Assembly: GCA_016880395.1 (NCBI GenBank)
Contig: JAEHDN010000067.1
Coordinates: forward strand, 1-7,590
Source of the DNA: Candidatus Eiseniibacteriota bacterium
Lineage (GTDB): Bacteria > Eisenbacteria > RBG-16-71-46 > SZUA-252
Direction of reading: 5' to 3'
Length of the DNA: 7,590 nucleotides
Below the pieces are notes generated by a model. It saw nothing but the letters and a program-made list of their open reading frames with translations. It was not told where the DNA came from and searched no databases. Both the position numbers and the translations under genes were made by a program. Below, one piece after another: positions 1-6,901 of this stretch (the stretch's first letter is position 1; each line of letters starts with the position of its first letter).

Positions 1-195
1 GACACCTACTGGCACATCGTGGAATCGCTGCAGGCCTATCCGGGGCAGGACGCGCTCGTGGGCGCCATCGAGCGGGCCGGCTTCGATCGGCTTCTCGTGG
101 TGGAGCGAATCGGCGGGCTCTCCGTAGTCACGAGCGCGGAGCGACCGACGGAGGACGGCCGCCTCGCGCGAGCAGCCAGTACGCGGGGAGCTTGA
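1..195 (+). CDS. ubiE: Ubiquinone/menaquinone biosynthesis C-methyltransferase UbiE, C-terminal fragment
   Basis: This is the 3' end of a gene that begins before the window; frame 1 is open from base 1 to a TGA at 193-195, giving 64 residues. The peptide begins DTYWHIVESLQAYPGQDAL and continues AIERAGFDRLLVVERIGGL. It lines up with the end of UbiE/MenG proteins, where a Y-x-x-x-x-E-S-I/L-x-x-x-P-x-Q-x-x-L stretch is followed by an A-G-F motif and a final beta strand with a -GG- or -AG- turn. The family uses SAM to C-methylate demethylmenaquinone or a ubiquinone precursor in the cytosol. The SAM-binding motifs lie upstream and are not visible. The last roughly 15 residues, after VVTSAERP, extend past the usual family end and are antisense to the neighbouring DUF218 gene. 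Another class I SAM methyltransferase is possible, but the -ESLQAYPGQ- match makes UbiE most likely. Confidence 0.75.
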   Translation, partial: DTYWHIVESLQAYPGQDALVGAIERAGFDRLLVVERIGGLSVVTSAERPTEDGRLARAASTRGA

Positions 196-718
196 GCCAC
201 TCGCCGAGGACGACTTTCCTCGACCAGGGATCGCGCCACCAGCCCGAGCGCCGGATGCTCGATCGCTCGTCCGGCACCGCCACGACCCTCACGGAAGCGC
301 CGGTGCCTGCGAGTGCTCGTCGGAAGGCGAGCCGCGCACGCGGCGCGTGCATGGCGGACGTGACCACGACGAGCGATCTCCACCCTCGCGCACGGGCCAG
401 GCGGGCCGCGCCCAGCGCCTCGCTCCAGGTCCCGAGCCGACCGCGCGGCATCCACTCGGCCCGAGCGCCGCTCGCGTCCAGGACCAGGAGGAAGTGCCGG
501 AGTCGCGGCGGCGTCTGTGCCACGAGTCCGGCGAGCCCCCCGTCGTCCGGGAGCCCGAGAGAGGGGAGCGTCCGCCACTCGAACCGCGCGATGCTCAGCA
601 CGAGCGTAGGCGCGACGCCCGCCGACCACAGCTCGACCCCGTAGACCTTCCGCTCCGGCCGTCCCGCGAGCACGACGATGGCGTCTGCCGAGCGGGAACC
701 GGAGCCGGTCGGCTTCAT
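128..718 (-). CDS. DUF218 / YdcF-like protein (ElyC/SanA/YdcF domain)
   Basis: A 196-residue protein, about the length of one DUF218 domain. Family features visible: an N-terminal strand ADAIVVLAGRPER (11-23), a helix ending WSAGVAPTLVLS (31-42), the GTWSEA element (96-101), a central strand LVVVTSAMHAPRARLAFRRA (116-135), and the terminal GEWLKLPAYWLL (172-183) typical of the family end. There is no signal peptide or clear membrane anchor, unlike SanA or ElyC. The molecular activity of the family is poorly defined; members have been linked to envelope integrity and YdcF binds SAM, so no precise function is assigned. The ATG at 718 is chosen because the ADAIVVL core starts 10 residues later and it lies 8 bases after the upstream stop. 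The frame stays open further upstream only as a shadow of the previous gene. It is last in the four-gene run, and its final 21 codons overlap the ubiE end on the other strand. Confidence 0.8.
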   Translation of the reverse strand: MKPTGSGSRSADAIVVLAGRPERKVYGVELWSAGVAPTLVLSIARFEWRTLPSLGLPDDGGLAGLVAQTPPRLRHFLLVLDASGARAEWMPRGRLGTWSEALGAARLARARGWRSLVVVTSAMHAPRARLAFRRALAGTGASVRVVAVPDERSSIRRSGWWRDPWSRKVVLGEWLKLPAYWLLARGGRPPSVAPRS

Positions 719-726
719 GGGGCGGG

Positions 727-1980
727 TTACCGGACGAAGTACAGCGAGGCCCCGAGGGCCACGGCGGTCAGAGCGAGGCCGAGGGGGACGAAGATCCGGA
801 CCGAGCCTCTTCCGATGAGCGCTGCGGCGGCGGCCTTGAGGACGGTGTTCGAGACCACGCCGAGCGCGACCGCCTGCGCGGCCGTACGCACGAGCGCCGG
901 GTCGGAAGCGGTCCGCGCCATCGAGATCGTGAGCGCGTCCATGTCGGTGAGCCCGAGGAGGGCGCCCGAGGCGAGAAGGCCCGAGCTGCCCCACTGCTCC
1001 TTCGCGATATAGACCGCGAACAGGACGATCTGGAAGAGCGCCGCCATCTGGAGGGCCGACCGGAGGTGGAGCGGGTTCGAGGGCTCTTCGGGCCTCTGCT
1101 TGCCCGACTTCTGCATCCGCCTCCAGCCCACGAACGCGAGGGCCGTCCCCACGAGGAACGGGGCGGCGAAGTAGGGAAGGAGGGCCACCATGAGCGACGT
1201 GTTCAGGACTGCGGTCGCGACCACCACCCGCAGGAAGAGCACCGCGCACGCGGACAGGATACCGAGCGCGAGCGCGGGCGAGAGATCGGGCGAGTCCCGG
1301 CTTTCCCGGGCGAAGGCGAAGGTGATGTTGGTCGAGGAGACGAGCCCGCCGATGAGCCCCGCGAGCGCGTAGCCGTGCTTCTGTCCCACCGCGCGCCGCG
1401 CGATGTAGCCGACGAAGCTCATGCCGGAGAAGAAGAGGACGAGGAGCCAGAGCAAACGCGGTCGCACCCCGCCGAGCGGTCCGAAGGGTCCCTCCGGCAG
1501 GAGCGGGAGGATGACCGCGGCCATCACCGCGAACCGGACGCCCGCGCGGATCTCCGTGTCGTCGAGCTTCTCCACGGTGGCGTGAAGCCGCGTCTTCTCG
1601 ACGAGCAGGAGCGCTGTCACCGCGATGATGCCGCTCGCGAGCGCGAGGTAGCCGACGCCGGCAAGCGCACCGGCGCCGACCGTGACGAGACCCGCGACCT
1701 CGGTCGTCCCCTCGATGTCGCGGCTGCTCACCGCGACGTAGCCGGCGATCACGATCCCGGCCGCTCCGGCGAGCAGCACGGCGCCGAGCGGAGCGGCGCC
1801 GGTCGCCCAGAGCCATCCGGCGATGCCGCCCAGACCGCCGAGAAGGGTGAAGGTGCGGATGCCCCCGATCCGTCCCATCGGGCCGGACGCGTGCCCCGAC
1901 CACTGGCGCTCGAGCCCAATCGCGGCCCCGCCGAGCGCGGCGATCGCGATCCGGACCACGCCGTTCGGCTCGATGCTCAT
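727..1980 (-). CDS. MgtC/SapB family membrane protein with C-terminal DUF4010 domain
   Basis: A 417-residue multi-spanning inner-membrane protein. Residues 1 to about 130 form the MgtC/SapB-like domain: a first hydrophobic helix with the signature AAIGLERQW (19-27), then GGIRTFTLLGGLGG (39-52) and several Gly/Ala-rich helices. From about 145 the DUF4010 domain follows, with GMSFVGYIARRAVG (186-199), GGLVSSTNITFAFAR (211-225), GLTDMDALTISMA (343-355) and a last helix pair including VVSNTVLKAAAAALIG (375-390). By eye there are roughly 11-13 hydrophobic segments, split by a charged loop at 286-304. MgtC itself inhibits the F1Fo ATP synthase in Salmonella and supports growth in low Mg2+; two-domain MgtC/DUF4010 proteins are common in soil bacteria and their substrate, if any, is unknown. 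The start is 7 bases after the ATPase stop with no clear Shine-Dalgarno, suggesting translational coupling. The TAA stop is 8 bases before the DUF218 gene. Family call is firm; function is not. Confidence 0.88.
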   Translation of the reverse strand: MSIEPNGVVRIAIAALGGAAIGLERQWSGHASGPMGRIGGIRTFTLLGGLGGIAGWLWATGAAPLGAVLLAGAAGIVIAGYVAVSSRDIEGTTEVAGLVTVGAGALAGVGYLALASGIIAVTALLLVEKTRLHATVEKLDDTEIRAGVRFAVMAAVILPLLPEGPFGPLGGVRPRLLWLLVLFFSGMSFVGYIARRAVGQKHGYALAGLIGGLVSSTNITFAFARESRDSPDLSPALALGILSACAVLFLRVVVATAVLNTSLMVALLPYFAAPFLVGTALAFVGWRRMQKSGKQRPEEPSNPLHLRSALQMAALFQIVLFAVYIAKEQWGSSGLLASGALLGLTDMDALTISMARTASDPALVRTAAQAVALGVVSNTVLKAAAAALIGRGSVRIFVPLGLALTAVALGASLYFVR

Positions 1981-1987
1981 GGGCGGA

Positions 1988-3973
1988 TCAGGCCGGCTCG
2001 AACTCGGGGTGGGAGATTCCGAGCAGACGGAGGCCGTTCCCGATCACAAGTAGCGTGCTGCCCTCGTGGCAGACCACGGCCAGCCAGAGCGGGAGGACGC
2101 CGCTCAGCGTGGCGATGACCAGCACCCCGATCACGCCGAACGCCAAGGTGAGACTCTGCCGCACCACCTGCTGCGAGCGGCGCGCGAGCCAGAGGGCGAA
2201 CGGGATCCCGCGCAGGTCGTCGCGCATGAGCACGACGTCCGCCGTCTCGAGGGCAATATCGGTACCGGCTCCGCCCATCGCGATCCCGACGGTCGCCCTG
2301 GCGAGCGCAGGCGCGTCGTTCACACCGTCGCCCACCATCGCGAGCGACGGCCAGCGCTCCAGGAGCTCCCGGAGCGCGATCACCTTCTCCTCGGGCAGGA
2401 GCCCGGCCCGGACCTCGTCGGCTCCGATCGCGCGTCCGATGGGCCCGGCCACCTGCTCGTGATCGCCCGTCAGCATCGCGACGTGGCGGATGCCGAGTCG
2501 TCGGCAGGCCGCGATGGCAGCGGGAGCCTGCGCGCGAACCGAATCGGCCACCGCGATCGCCCCGCTCTCGGCCTGGGGCGAGGGGTCGGGCACGCCATTG
2601 GTCCCGTGGCGTACGACGACGAGGAGCGCGGTTTCCCCGCGGCTCCGCATGCGCTCCGCCTCCGCGCCGGCCTCGGCGGGAATCGGTACGCCGTGACGGC
2701 GGAAGAGGGGATCGCGCCCCACGCCGATCCAGAGTCCGTCCACGTGGCCGTGCACGCCCTCGCCGCTGTGGCTCTCGAACTCGGTGACGCCGGACCACGT
2801 GAGGCTGCGCCGCGTCGCCTCCTCCACCACGGCGTGGCCGGTGTGGTGCTCGCTCCGCTCCTCGACGGCCGCCGCGAGCCGGAGCAGATCCTCCTCGCGC
2901 GCGGGGGGCACCGCGGTGACCCGGAGCACGCGCGGGCGCCCCTCGGTGATGGTCCCGGTCTTGTCGAGAGCGAGCGCGGTCACGCCCGCGAGGCGCTCGA
3001 GGTGCACCCCTCCCTTGAAGAGCACGCCATGGTGGGCCGCGTGCGTGATGGCGGAGAGAATGGCGGCCGGCGTGGCGATCACGACCGCGCACGGGGACGC
3101 GGCCACGAGGAGCACGAGCCCCCTGTAGCAGGCGATCCACGCGCTGGTCCCCTGTGCGAGGGAGATCCCGGCCGCGAGGCCGGCTCCCAGGAAGACCGAG
3201 ACGACGTAGGGAAGCTCCCATCGCTGGACGAACGCTTCCGTGGAGGACTTCGCCTTCCGCGCCTCCTGCACGGTGTGGACGATCCGGGCGAGCGTGGTCT
3301 CTTCGGCCGCCTTGTCCACACGCACGATGGGAGATCCGCGCAGATTCATGGTTCCGGCGAAGATGCGGCTGCCGGGCGCCTTCTCGACGGGCACCGATTC
3401 GCCGGTGATGGTGGACTCGTCCGCTTCGGACTGGCCCTCGACCACGATCCCGTCGACGGCGAATCGCTCGCCCGGGATGGCCCGCACGCGATCGCCGATC
3501 CGCACCTCGAGGACCGGAACGCGCTCCTCGGATCCGTCGCGGAGCACGAGCGCCGTGTCGGGGCGGAGCTCGATCAGGCCCTCGATCGTGCGCGCCGTGC
3601 GCTCCATCGCCCGGCGCTCGAGCGCTCCGCTCAGGGAGAAAAGGAAGAGGAGGACCGCTCCCTCGCCCCAGTGGCCGAGGATGGCCGACCCGGCCGCCGC
3701 CGTCACCATCAGGAGATTGATGTCGAGCCGGCGGGCGAGGAGATTGCGGATGAGATCGATCCCGGGGCCGATGCCGCCGGTCACGTAGGAGATCGCATAG
3801 AGCGGAACGCGGAGACCGGCTCCCGGCGCCCACAGATCGGACGTCGCGGCGGCGATTCCCGTCACCGCGCAGACGATCGTGAGGGTGAGCTGGCGGTCGC
3901 CGGAGAGAAGCGTGCGGAGGCGGGCCCTGAGTCCCGGTCGCGACGTGCGCCGTACCGGCCCGGCAGCGCTCAC
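1988..3973 (-). CDS. Heavy-metal translocating P-type ATPase, P1B-4 subgroup (CoaT/CtpD/PfeT-like)
   Basis: A 661-residue ATP-driven metal exporter of the cytoplasmic membrane. Visible in order: an arginine-rich cytosolic N-terminus without a metal-binding HMA domain; hydrophobic helices near 31-50, 54-74 and two within 86-117; the actuator motif TGES (190-193); helices near 255-275 and 283-305 with the metal-site motif SPC (293-295); the phosphorylation motif DKTGT (337-341, Asp337); MLTGD (500-504); GDGVNDAP (548-555); and a last helix pair containing HEGST (636-640). SPC rather than CPC, together with HEG-[GS]-T, defines the P1B-4 subgroup, whose characterised members export Co2+, Fe2+, Zn2+ or Ni2+; the ion here cannot be chosen. 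Two oddities: the nucleotide-domain HP dipeptide reads SEHH (374-377), and a loop at about 457-470 looks inserted. The start codon is GTG (3973-3971), 14 bases after the acnA stop, with a weak GGGGCGG upstream. The gene lies second in the acnA run. Confidence 0.92.
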   Translation of the reverse strand: MSAAGPVRRTSRPGLRARLRTLLSGDRQLTLTIVCAVTGIAAATSDLWAPGAGLRVPLYAISYVTGGIGPGIDLIRNLLARRLDINLLMVTAAAGSAILGHWGEGAVLLFLFSLSGALERRAMERTARTIEGLIELRPDTALVLRDGSEERVPVLEVRIGDRVRAIPGERFAVDGIVVEGQSEADESTITGESVPVEKAPGSRIFAGTMNLRGSPIVRVDKAAEETTLARIVHTVQEARKAKSSTEAFVQRWELPYVVSVFLGAGLAAGISLAQGTSAWIACYRGLVLLVAASPCAVVIATPAAILSAITHAAHHGVLFKGGVHLERLAGVTALALDKTGTITEGRPRVLRVTAVPPAREEDLLRLAAAVEERSEHHTGHAVVEEATRRSLTWSGVTEFESHSGEGVHGHVDGLWIGVGRDPLFRRHGVPIPAEAGAEAERMRSRGETALLVVVRHGTNGVPDPSPQAESGAIAVADSVRAQAPAAIAACRRLGIRHVAMLTGDHEQVAGPIGRAIGADEVRAGLLPEEKVIALRELLERWPSLAMVGDGVNDAPALARATVGIAMGGAGTDIALETADVVLMRDDLRGIPFALWLARRSQQVVRQSLTLAFGVIGVLVIATLSGVLPLWLAVVCHEGSTLLVIGNGLRLLGISHPEFEPA

Positions 3974-3987
3974 CGCCGCCCCGGGGC

Positions 3988-6756
3988 TCAGCGCTCCGCC
4001 GATCCCAGGAGCTTGCGGAGCACGTAGGGAAGGATCCCGCCGTGCTCGAAGTACTTCGCCTCCTGTGGCGTGTCGATCCGGACGATCACGCGGAACTCGC
4101 GCGGCGCTCTTCCGTCGGCGTGCGCCCGCACGGCGATCTCGGCGCCGCGCGGCGAGCCCGACGCCACGAGCTGCGCGAGGCCGACCACGTCGTACCGCTC
4201 GTTACCCGTGAGTCCAAGCGATTCGGCGCTCTCGCCGGCGCGGAACTGGAGGGGCAGGATGCCCATGCCGATCAGGTTGCTCCGGTGGATCCGCTCGTAG
4301 CTCTCGGCGATCACCGCTCGCACGCCGAGGAGCTTCGGCCCCTTGGCGGCCCAGTCGCGCGAGGAGCCCGAGCCGTACTCCTTCCCGGCGAGCACGATCG
4401 TGGGCACGCCCTCGGCTGCGTAGCGCATGGCCGCGTCGTAGATCGGCATCGACGCGCCGTCCGGCAGGTGCGCTGTCATCCCTCCCTCGACTCCGGGCAC
4501 GAGCTTGTTCCGGATTCGCACGTTTGCGAACGTGCCGCGCACCATCACCTCGTGGTTGCCGCGGCGGGATCCGTACGAGTTGTAGTCGGCCGGCTTCACG
4601 CCCTGCGCCTCGAGATACTGCCCGGCGGGAGACCCCCGCTTGATCGAGCCTGCGGGAGAGATGTGGTCGGTCGTTACGCTGTCGCCGAGGAAGGCGAGCA
4701 CGCGCGCGCCCGTGATCTCCGAGACAGGTTTCGGCGTGCGCTCCATGCCGTCGAAGTAGGGAGGAAGCTTCACGTACGTCGACGCTGCCTCCCAGGCGTA
4801 GCGGTCTCCCTCGGGCACGGGCAGGGTGCGCCACGTCTCGTCTCCCGTGTACACGTCCTTATAGGTGGCGCGGAAGGTCTCGGAACGCACCGCCATGCGG
4901 ATGGTGTCCTCGATCTCCCGCCGGGAGGGCCAGAGGTCACGCAGATAGACGGGCTTCCCATCCGAGCCCTGGCCCAGCGGCTCGGCATCGAGATCGATGT
5001 CGATGCGGCCGGCGAGCGCGAAGGCCACGACCAGGGGAGGCGACGCGAGATAGTTCGCGCGGACCTCGGGGTGGATCCGCCCCTCGAAGTTCCGGTTTCC
5101 GCTCAGGACCGACGCGACGACGAGGCCGCCGTCCTCGATCGCCTTCGAGATGGGTTCGGGCAGGGGGCCGCTGTTCCCGATGCACGTCGTGCAGCCGTAG
5201 CCGACCGTCTGGAATCCGAGTCGGTCGAGATGGGTCGTGAGCCCGGCCTGGTCGAGGTAGCCGGTCACGACCTTGGATCCGGGCGCGAGGCTCGTCTTGA
5301 CCCACGGCCGCGTCATGAGGCCCCGCTCGACGGCGCGCTTGGCCAGGAGACCCGCGCCGACCATGACGGACGGATTGGACGTGTTCGTGCAGCTCGTGAT
5401 GGCCGCGATCACGACGGCGCCGTCGGCGAGTGGGAACTCCTCGCCTCGGAGCGAGACGCGAGGCGCGGGGGGCGCCATCGTCGCGACCTGGCCGTCGCCC
5501 CCTTCGTTCTCCCACCGTCCCTCGCCCGGAACGGACTTGGCCGCCGCGGCTGGAACGCTCTTCATGCCCGGGAGCGCCGTCGCGAAGTTCCGCTTCACAT
5601 CGCGGAGCGCGACGCGATCCTGAGGCCGCCGCGGCCCCGCGAGGCTCGCCTCGACCGTACCGAGATCGAGCCGGAGCGTGTCGGAGTAGGCGGCCTCGGG
5701 AGCGCCGGGCCCGTGATAGAGGCCCTGCTCCTTCGCGTACGCCTCGATGAGGTGGAGCTGCTCCTCGGGCCGTCCCGTGAACTCGAGATAGCGGAGCGTC
5801 TCCTGATCGATCGGGAAGATGCCGCAGGTCGCACCGTACTCGGGCGCCATGTTCGCGATCGTCGCGCGGTCCGCGACCGGCAGCGCGGCGAGGCCGGGGC
5901 CGTAGAACTCGACGAACTTGCCGACGACGCCCTTCTTCCGGAGCATCTCGGTGACCGTGAGCACGAGATCGGTCGCGGTAGCGCCGTCCGGCAGCGCGCC
6001 GTCGAGTCGGAATCCGACCACCTGCGGGATCAGCATCGAAACCGGCTGGCCGAGCATGGCCGCCTCGGCCTCGATGCCTCCGACGCCCCAGCCGAGCACG
6101 CCGAGCCCGTTGATCATGGTGGTGTGGGAGTCGGTCCCGATCAGCGTGTCCGGATAGGCGCGCGGCGTGGGGCCATCGCCCGCGAACACGACGCGCGCGA
6201 GGAACTCGAGGTTCACCTGGTGGACGATGCCGGTCGCGGGCGGAACGACGCGGAAGTTGTCGAAGGCGCGCTGCCCCCAGCGAAGGAAGAGATAGCGCTC
6301 GTGGTTCCGCTCGAACTCCTTCGTCGCGTTGATGAGGAGCGCGGCGTTCGAGCCGTACTCGTCCACCTGGACCGAGTGGTCGATGACGAGCTCGGCCGGC
6401 TGGAGGGGATTGATCCGCTTGGGATTCCCGCCCAGCGCCGCCATCGCGTCGCGCATGGCCGCGAGATCCACGACCGCGGGGACGCCGGTGAAGTCCTGGA
6501 GGAGGACACGGCTCGGCGTGAACTGGATCTCGCGGTTCGGCTCGGCCTTCGGCTCCCAGCGCGCCACCGCCTCCACGTCGTCCGCCTTCACCGTGCGCCC
6601 GTCCAGAGTGCGCAGCAGGTTCTCCAGCAGGATCTTGATGGAGTAGGGAAGGCGCTCGATCGGGAGCCCGGCGCGCGCAAGAGCGTCCAGGCGGTGGATC
6701 TCGTACGTGCGACCGCCGACCGCGAGGGTCGCTCGGGAGCCGAATGGATCGGTCAT
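3988..6756 (-). CDS. acnA: Aconitate hydratase, AcnA type
   Basis: A full-length 922-residue aconitase of the AcnA/IRP1 type, slightly longer than the roughly 890 residues usual in bacteria. It interconverts citrate and isocitrate in the TCA cycle using a [4Fe-4S] cluster. Visible motifs: TDSHTTMINGLGVLGWGVGG (208-227); SCTNTSNPSVMVGAG (455-469), supplying cluster ligand Cys456; GYGCTTCIGNSGP (519-531), supplying Cys522 and Cys525; the swivel-domain segment GDSVTTDHISPAGSI (691-705); and substrate-binding GSGSSRDWAAKG (795-806). All three cluster cysteines are present, so the enzyme should be active. An Ala/Gly/Glu-rich linker at about 397-435 accounts for much of the extra length. ATG at 6756 is supported by GGAGA six bases upstream. 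It is the first gene of the minus-strand run and probably sets its transcription. AcnA-type proteins can also bind mRNA when iron-starved in some bacteria; that is possible here but not shown. Confidence 0.97.
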   Translation of the reverse strand: MTDPFGSRATLAVGGRTYEIHRLDALARAGLPIERLPYSIKILLENLLRTLDGRTVKADDVEAVARWEPKAEPNREIQFTPSRVLLQDFTGVPAVVDLAAMRDAMAALGGNPKRINPLQPAELVIDHSVQVDEYGSNAALLINATKEFERNHERYLFLRWGQRAFDNFRVVPPATGIVHQVNLEFLARVVFAGDGPTPRAYPDTLIGTDSHTTMINGLGVLGWGVGGIEAEAAMLGQPVSMLIPQVVGFRLDGALPDGATATDLVLTVTEMLRKKGVVGKFVEFYGPGLAALPVADRATIANMAPEYGATCGIFPIDQETLRYLEFTGRPEEQLHLIEAYAKEQGLYHGPGAPEAAYSDTLRLDLGTVEASLAGPRRPQDRVALRDVKRNFATALPGMKSVPAAAAKSVPGEGRWENEGGDGQVATMAPPAPRVSLRGEEFPLADGAVVIAAITSCTNTSNPSVMVGAGLLAKRAVERGLMTRPWVKTSLAPGSKVVTGYLDQAGLTTHLDRLGFQTVGYGCTTCIGNSGPLPEPISKAIEDGGLVVASVLSGNRNFEGRIHPEVRANYLASPPLVVAFALAGRIDIDLDAEPLGQGSDGKPVYLRDLWPSRREIEDTIRMAVRSETFRATYKDVYTGDETWRTLPVPEGDRYAWEAASTYVKLPPYFDGMERTPKPVSEITGARVLAFLGDSVTTDHISPAGSIKRGSPAGQYLEAQGVKPADYNSYGSRRGNHEVMVRGTFANVRIRNKLVPGVEGGMTAHLPDGASMPIYDAAMRYAAEGVPTIVLAGKEYGSGSSRDWAAKGPKLLGVRAVIAESYERIHRSNLIGMGILPLQFRAGESAESLGLTGNERYDVVGLAQLVASGSPRGAEIAVRAHADGRAPREFRVIVRIDTPQEAKYFEHGGILPYVLRKLLGSAER

Positions 6757-6762
6757 CGGGAT

Positions 6763-6767
6763 TCTCC
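6763..6767 (-). promoter_or_regulatory. Ribosome binding site of acnA
   Basis: On the minus strand this reads GGAGA, with six bases between it and the ATG ending at 6756. It is the clearest Shine-Dalgarno match in front of any gene in the window and supports the chosen acnA start. The three following genes of the run lack comparably good sites. Confidence 0.7.
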
Positions 6768-6875
6768 GGGTAGGGCGCCCAGCGGGGCGCGGATGGCATC
6801 GAAGCGTCGCTCATCCCTAGGATAAACGACGCGGACCCCGGTCGGAACGGCCTTCCAGATCATACTTTCGGCGTA

Positions 6876-6885
6876 TACGGCCGTA
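6876..6885. repeat. 10-base perfect palindrome TACGGCCGTA
   Basis: The sequence equals its own reverse complement and lies 16 bases upstream of the GTG start at 6902, overlapping the putative -10 box. It could be half or all of an operator for a dimeric regulator, or chance in GC-rich DNA. No second copy was noticed elsewhere in the window. Confidence 0.25.
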
Positions 6886-6901
6886 CCGTAGAGTCCTCGC
6901 G

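Larger units (their letters stand above)
128..6756 (-). other. Putative operon: acnA - P1B-4 ATPase - MgtC/DUF4010 - DUF218
   Basis: Four same-strand genes follow each other with gaps of 14, 7 and 8 bases. The inner starts lack strong Shine-Dalgarno sequences and no terminator hairpin fits between them. Co-transcription from the region upstream of acnA is therefore the simplest reading. No regulator gene lies within the run. Membership is inferred from spacing only. Confidence 0.7.
6757..6901. promoter_or_regulatory. Divergent promoter region between acnA and the TVP38-like gene
   Basis: This 145-base stretch separates two genes that point away from each other, so it should hold the promoters for both. 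On the minus strand TATCCT (6824-6819) is a possible -10 for acnA, with only a weak TTCCGA at 6847-6842 in -35 position, 17 bases away. On the plus strand TATACG (6874-6879) is a possible -10 for the gene at 6902, with no convincing -35. If used, it would leave a leader of only about 15-20 bases. The middle (about 6811-6890) is less GC-rich than its surroundings, as expected for promoters. The location is well supported; the individual boxes are tentative. Confidence 0.5.

Noticed and set aside
719..1903. Upstream extension of the DUF218 frame
   Set aside because: The extension lies over the MgtC/DUF4010 gene in another frame and is arginine-rich junk; the DUF218 fold begins only after the ATG at 718.
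1977..3833. A 618-codon minus-strand frame overlapping the metal ATPase
   Set aside because: It is a second frame of the same strand, dominated by Arg, Gly, Pro and Ala with no domain; the ATPase frame holds every catalytic motif.
2066..4027. A 653-codon plus-strand frame opposite the ATPase gene
   Set aside because: Composition is typical of antisense GC-rich coding DNA and no family signature is seen.
4042..6825. A 927-codon open frame on the plus strand opposite acnA
   Set aside because: It mirrors the acnA gene exactly, has no recognisable motif, and is rich in Arg, His, Asp and Glu as expected for the antisense of a GC-rich gene. It is a shadow.
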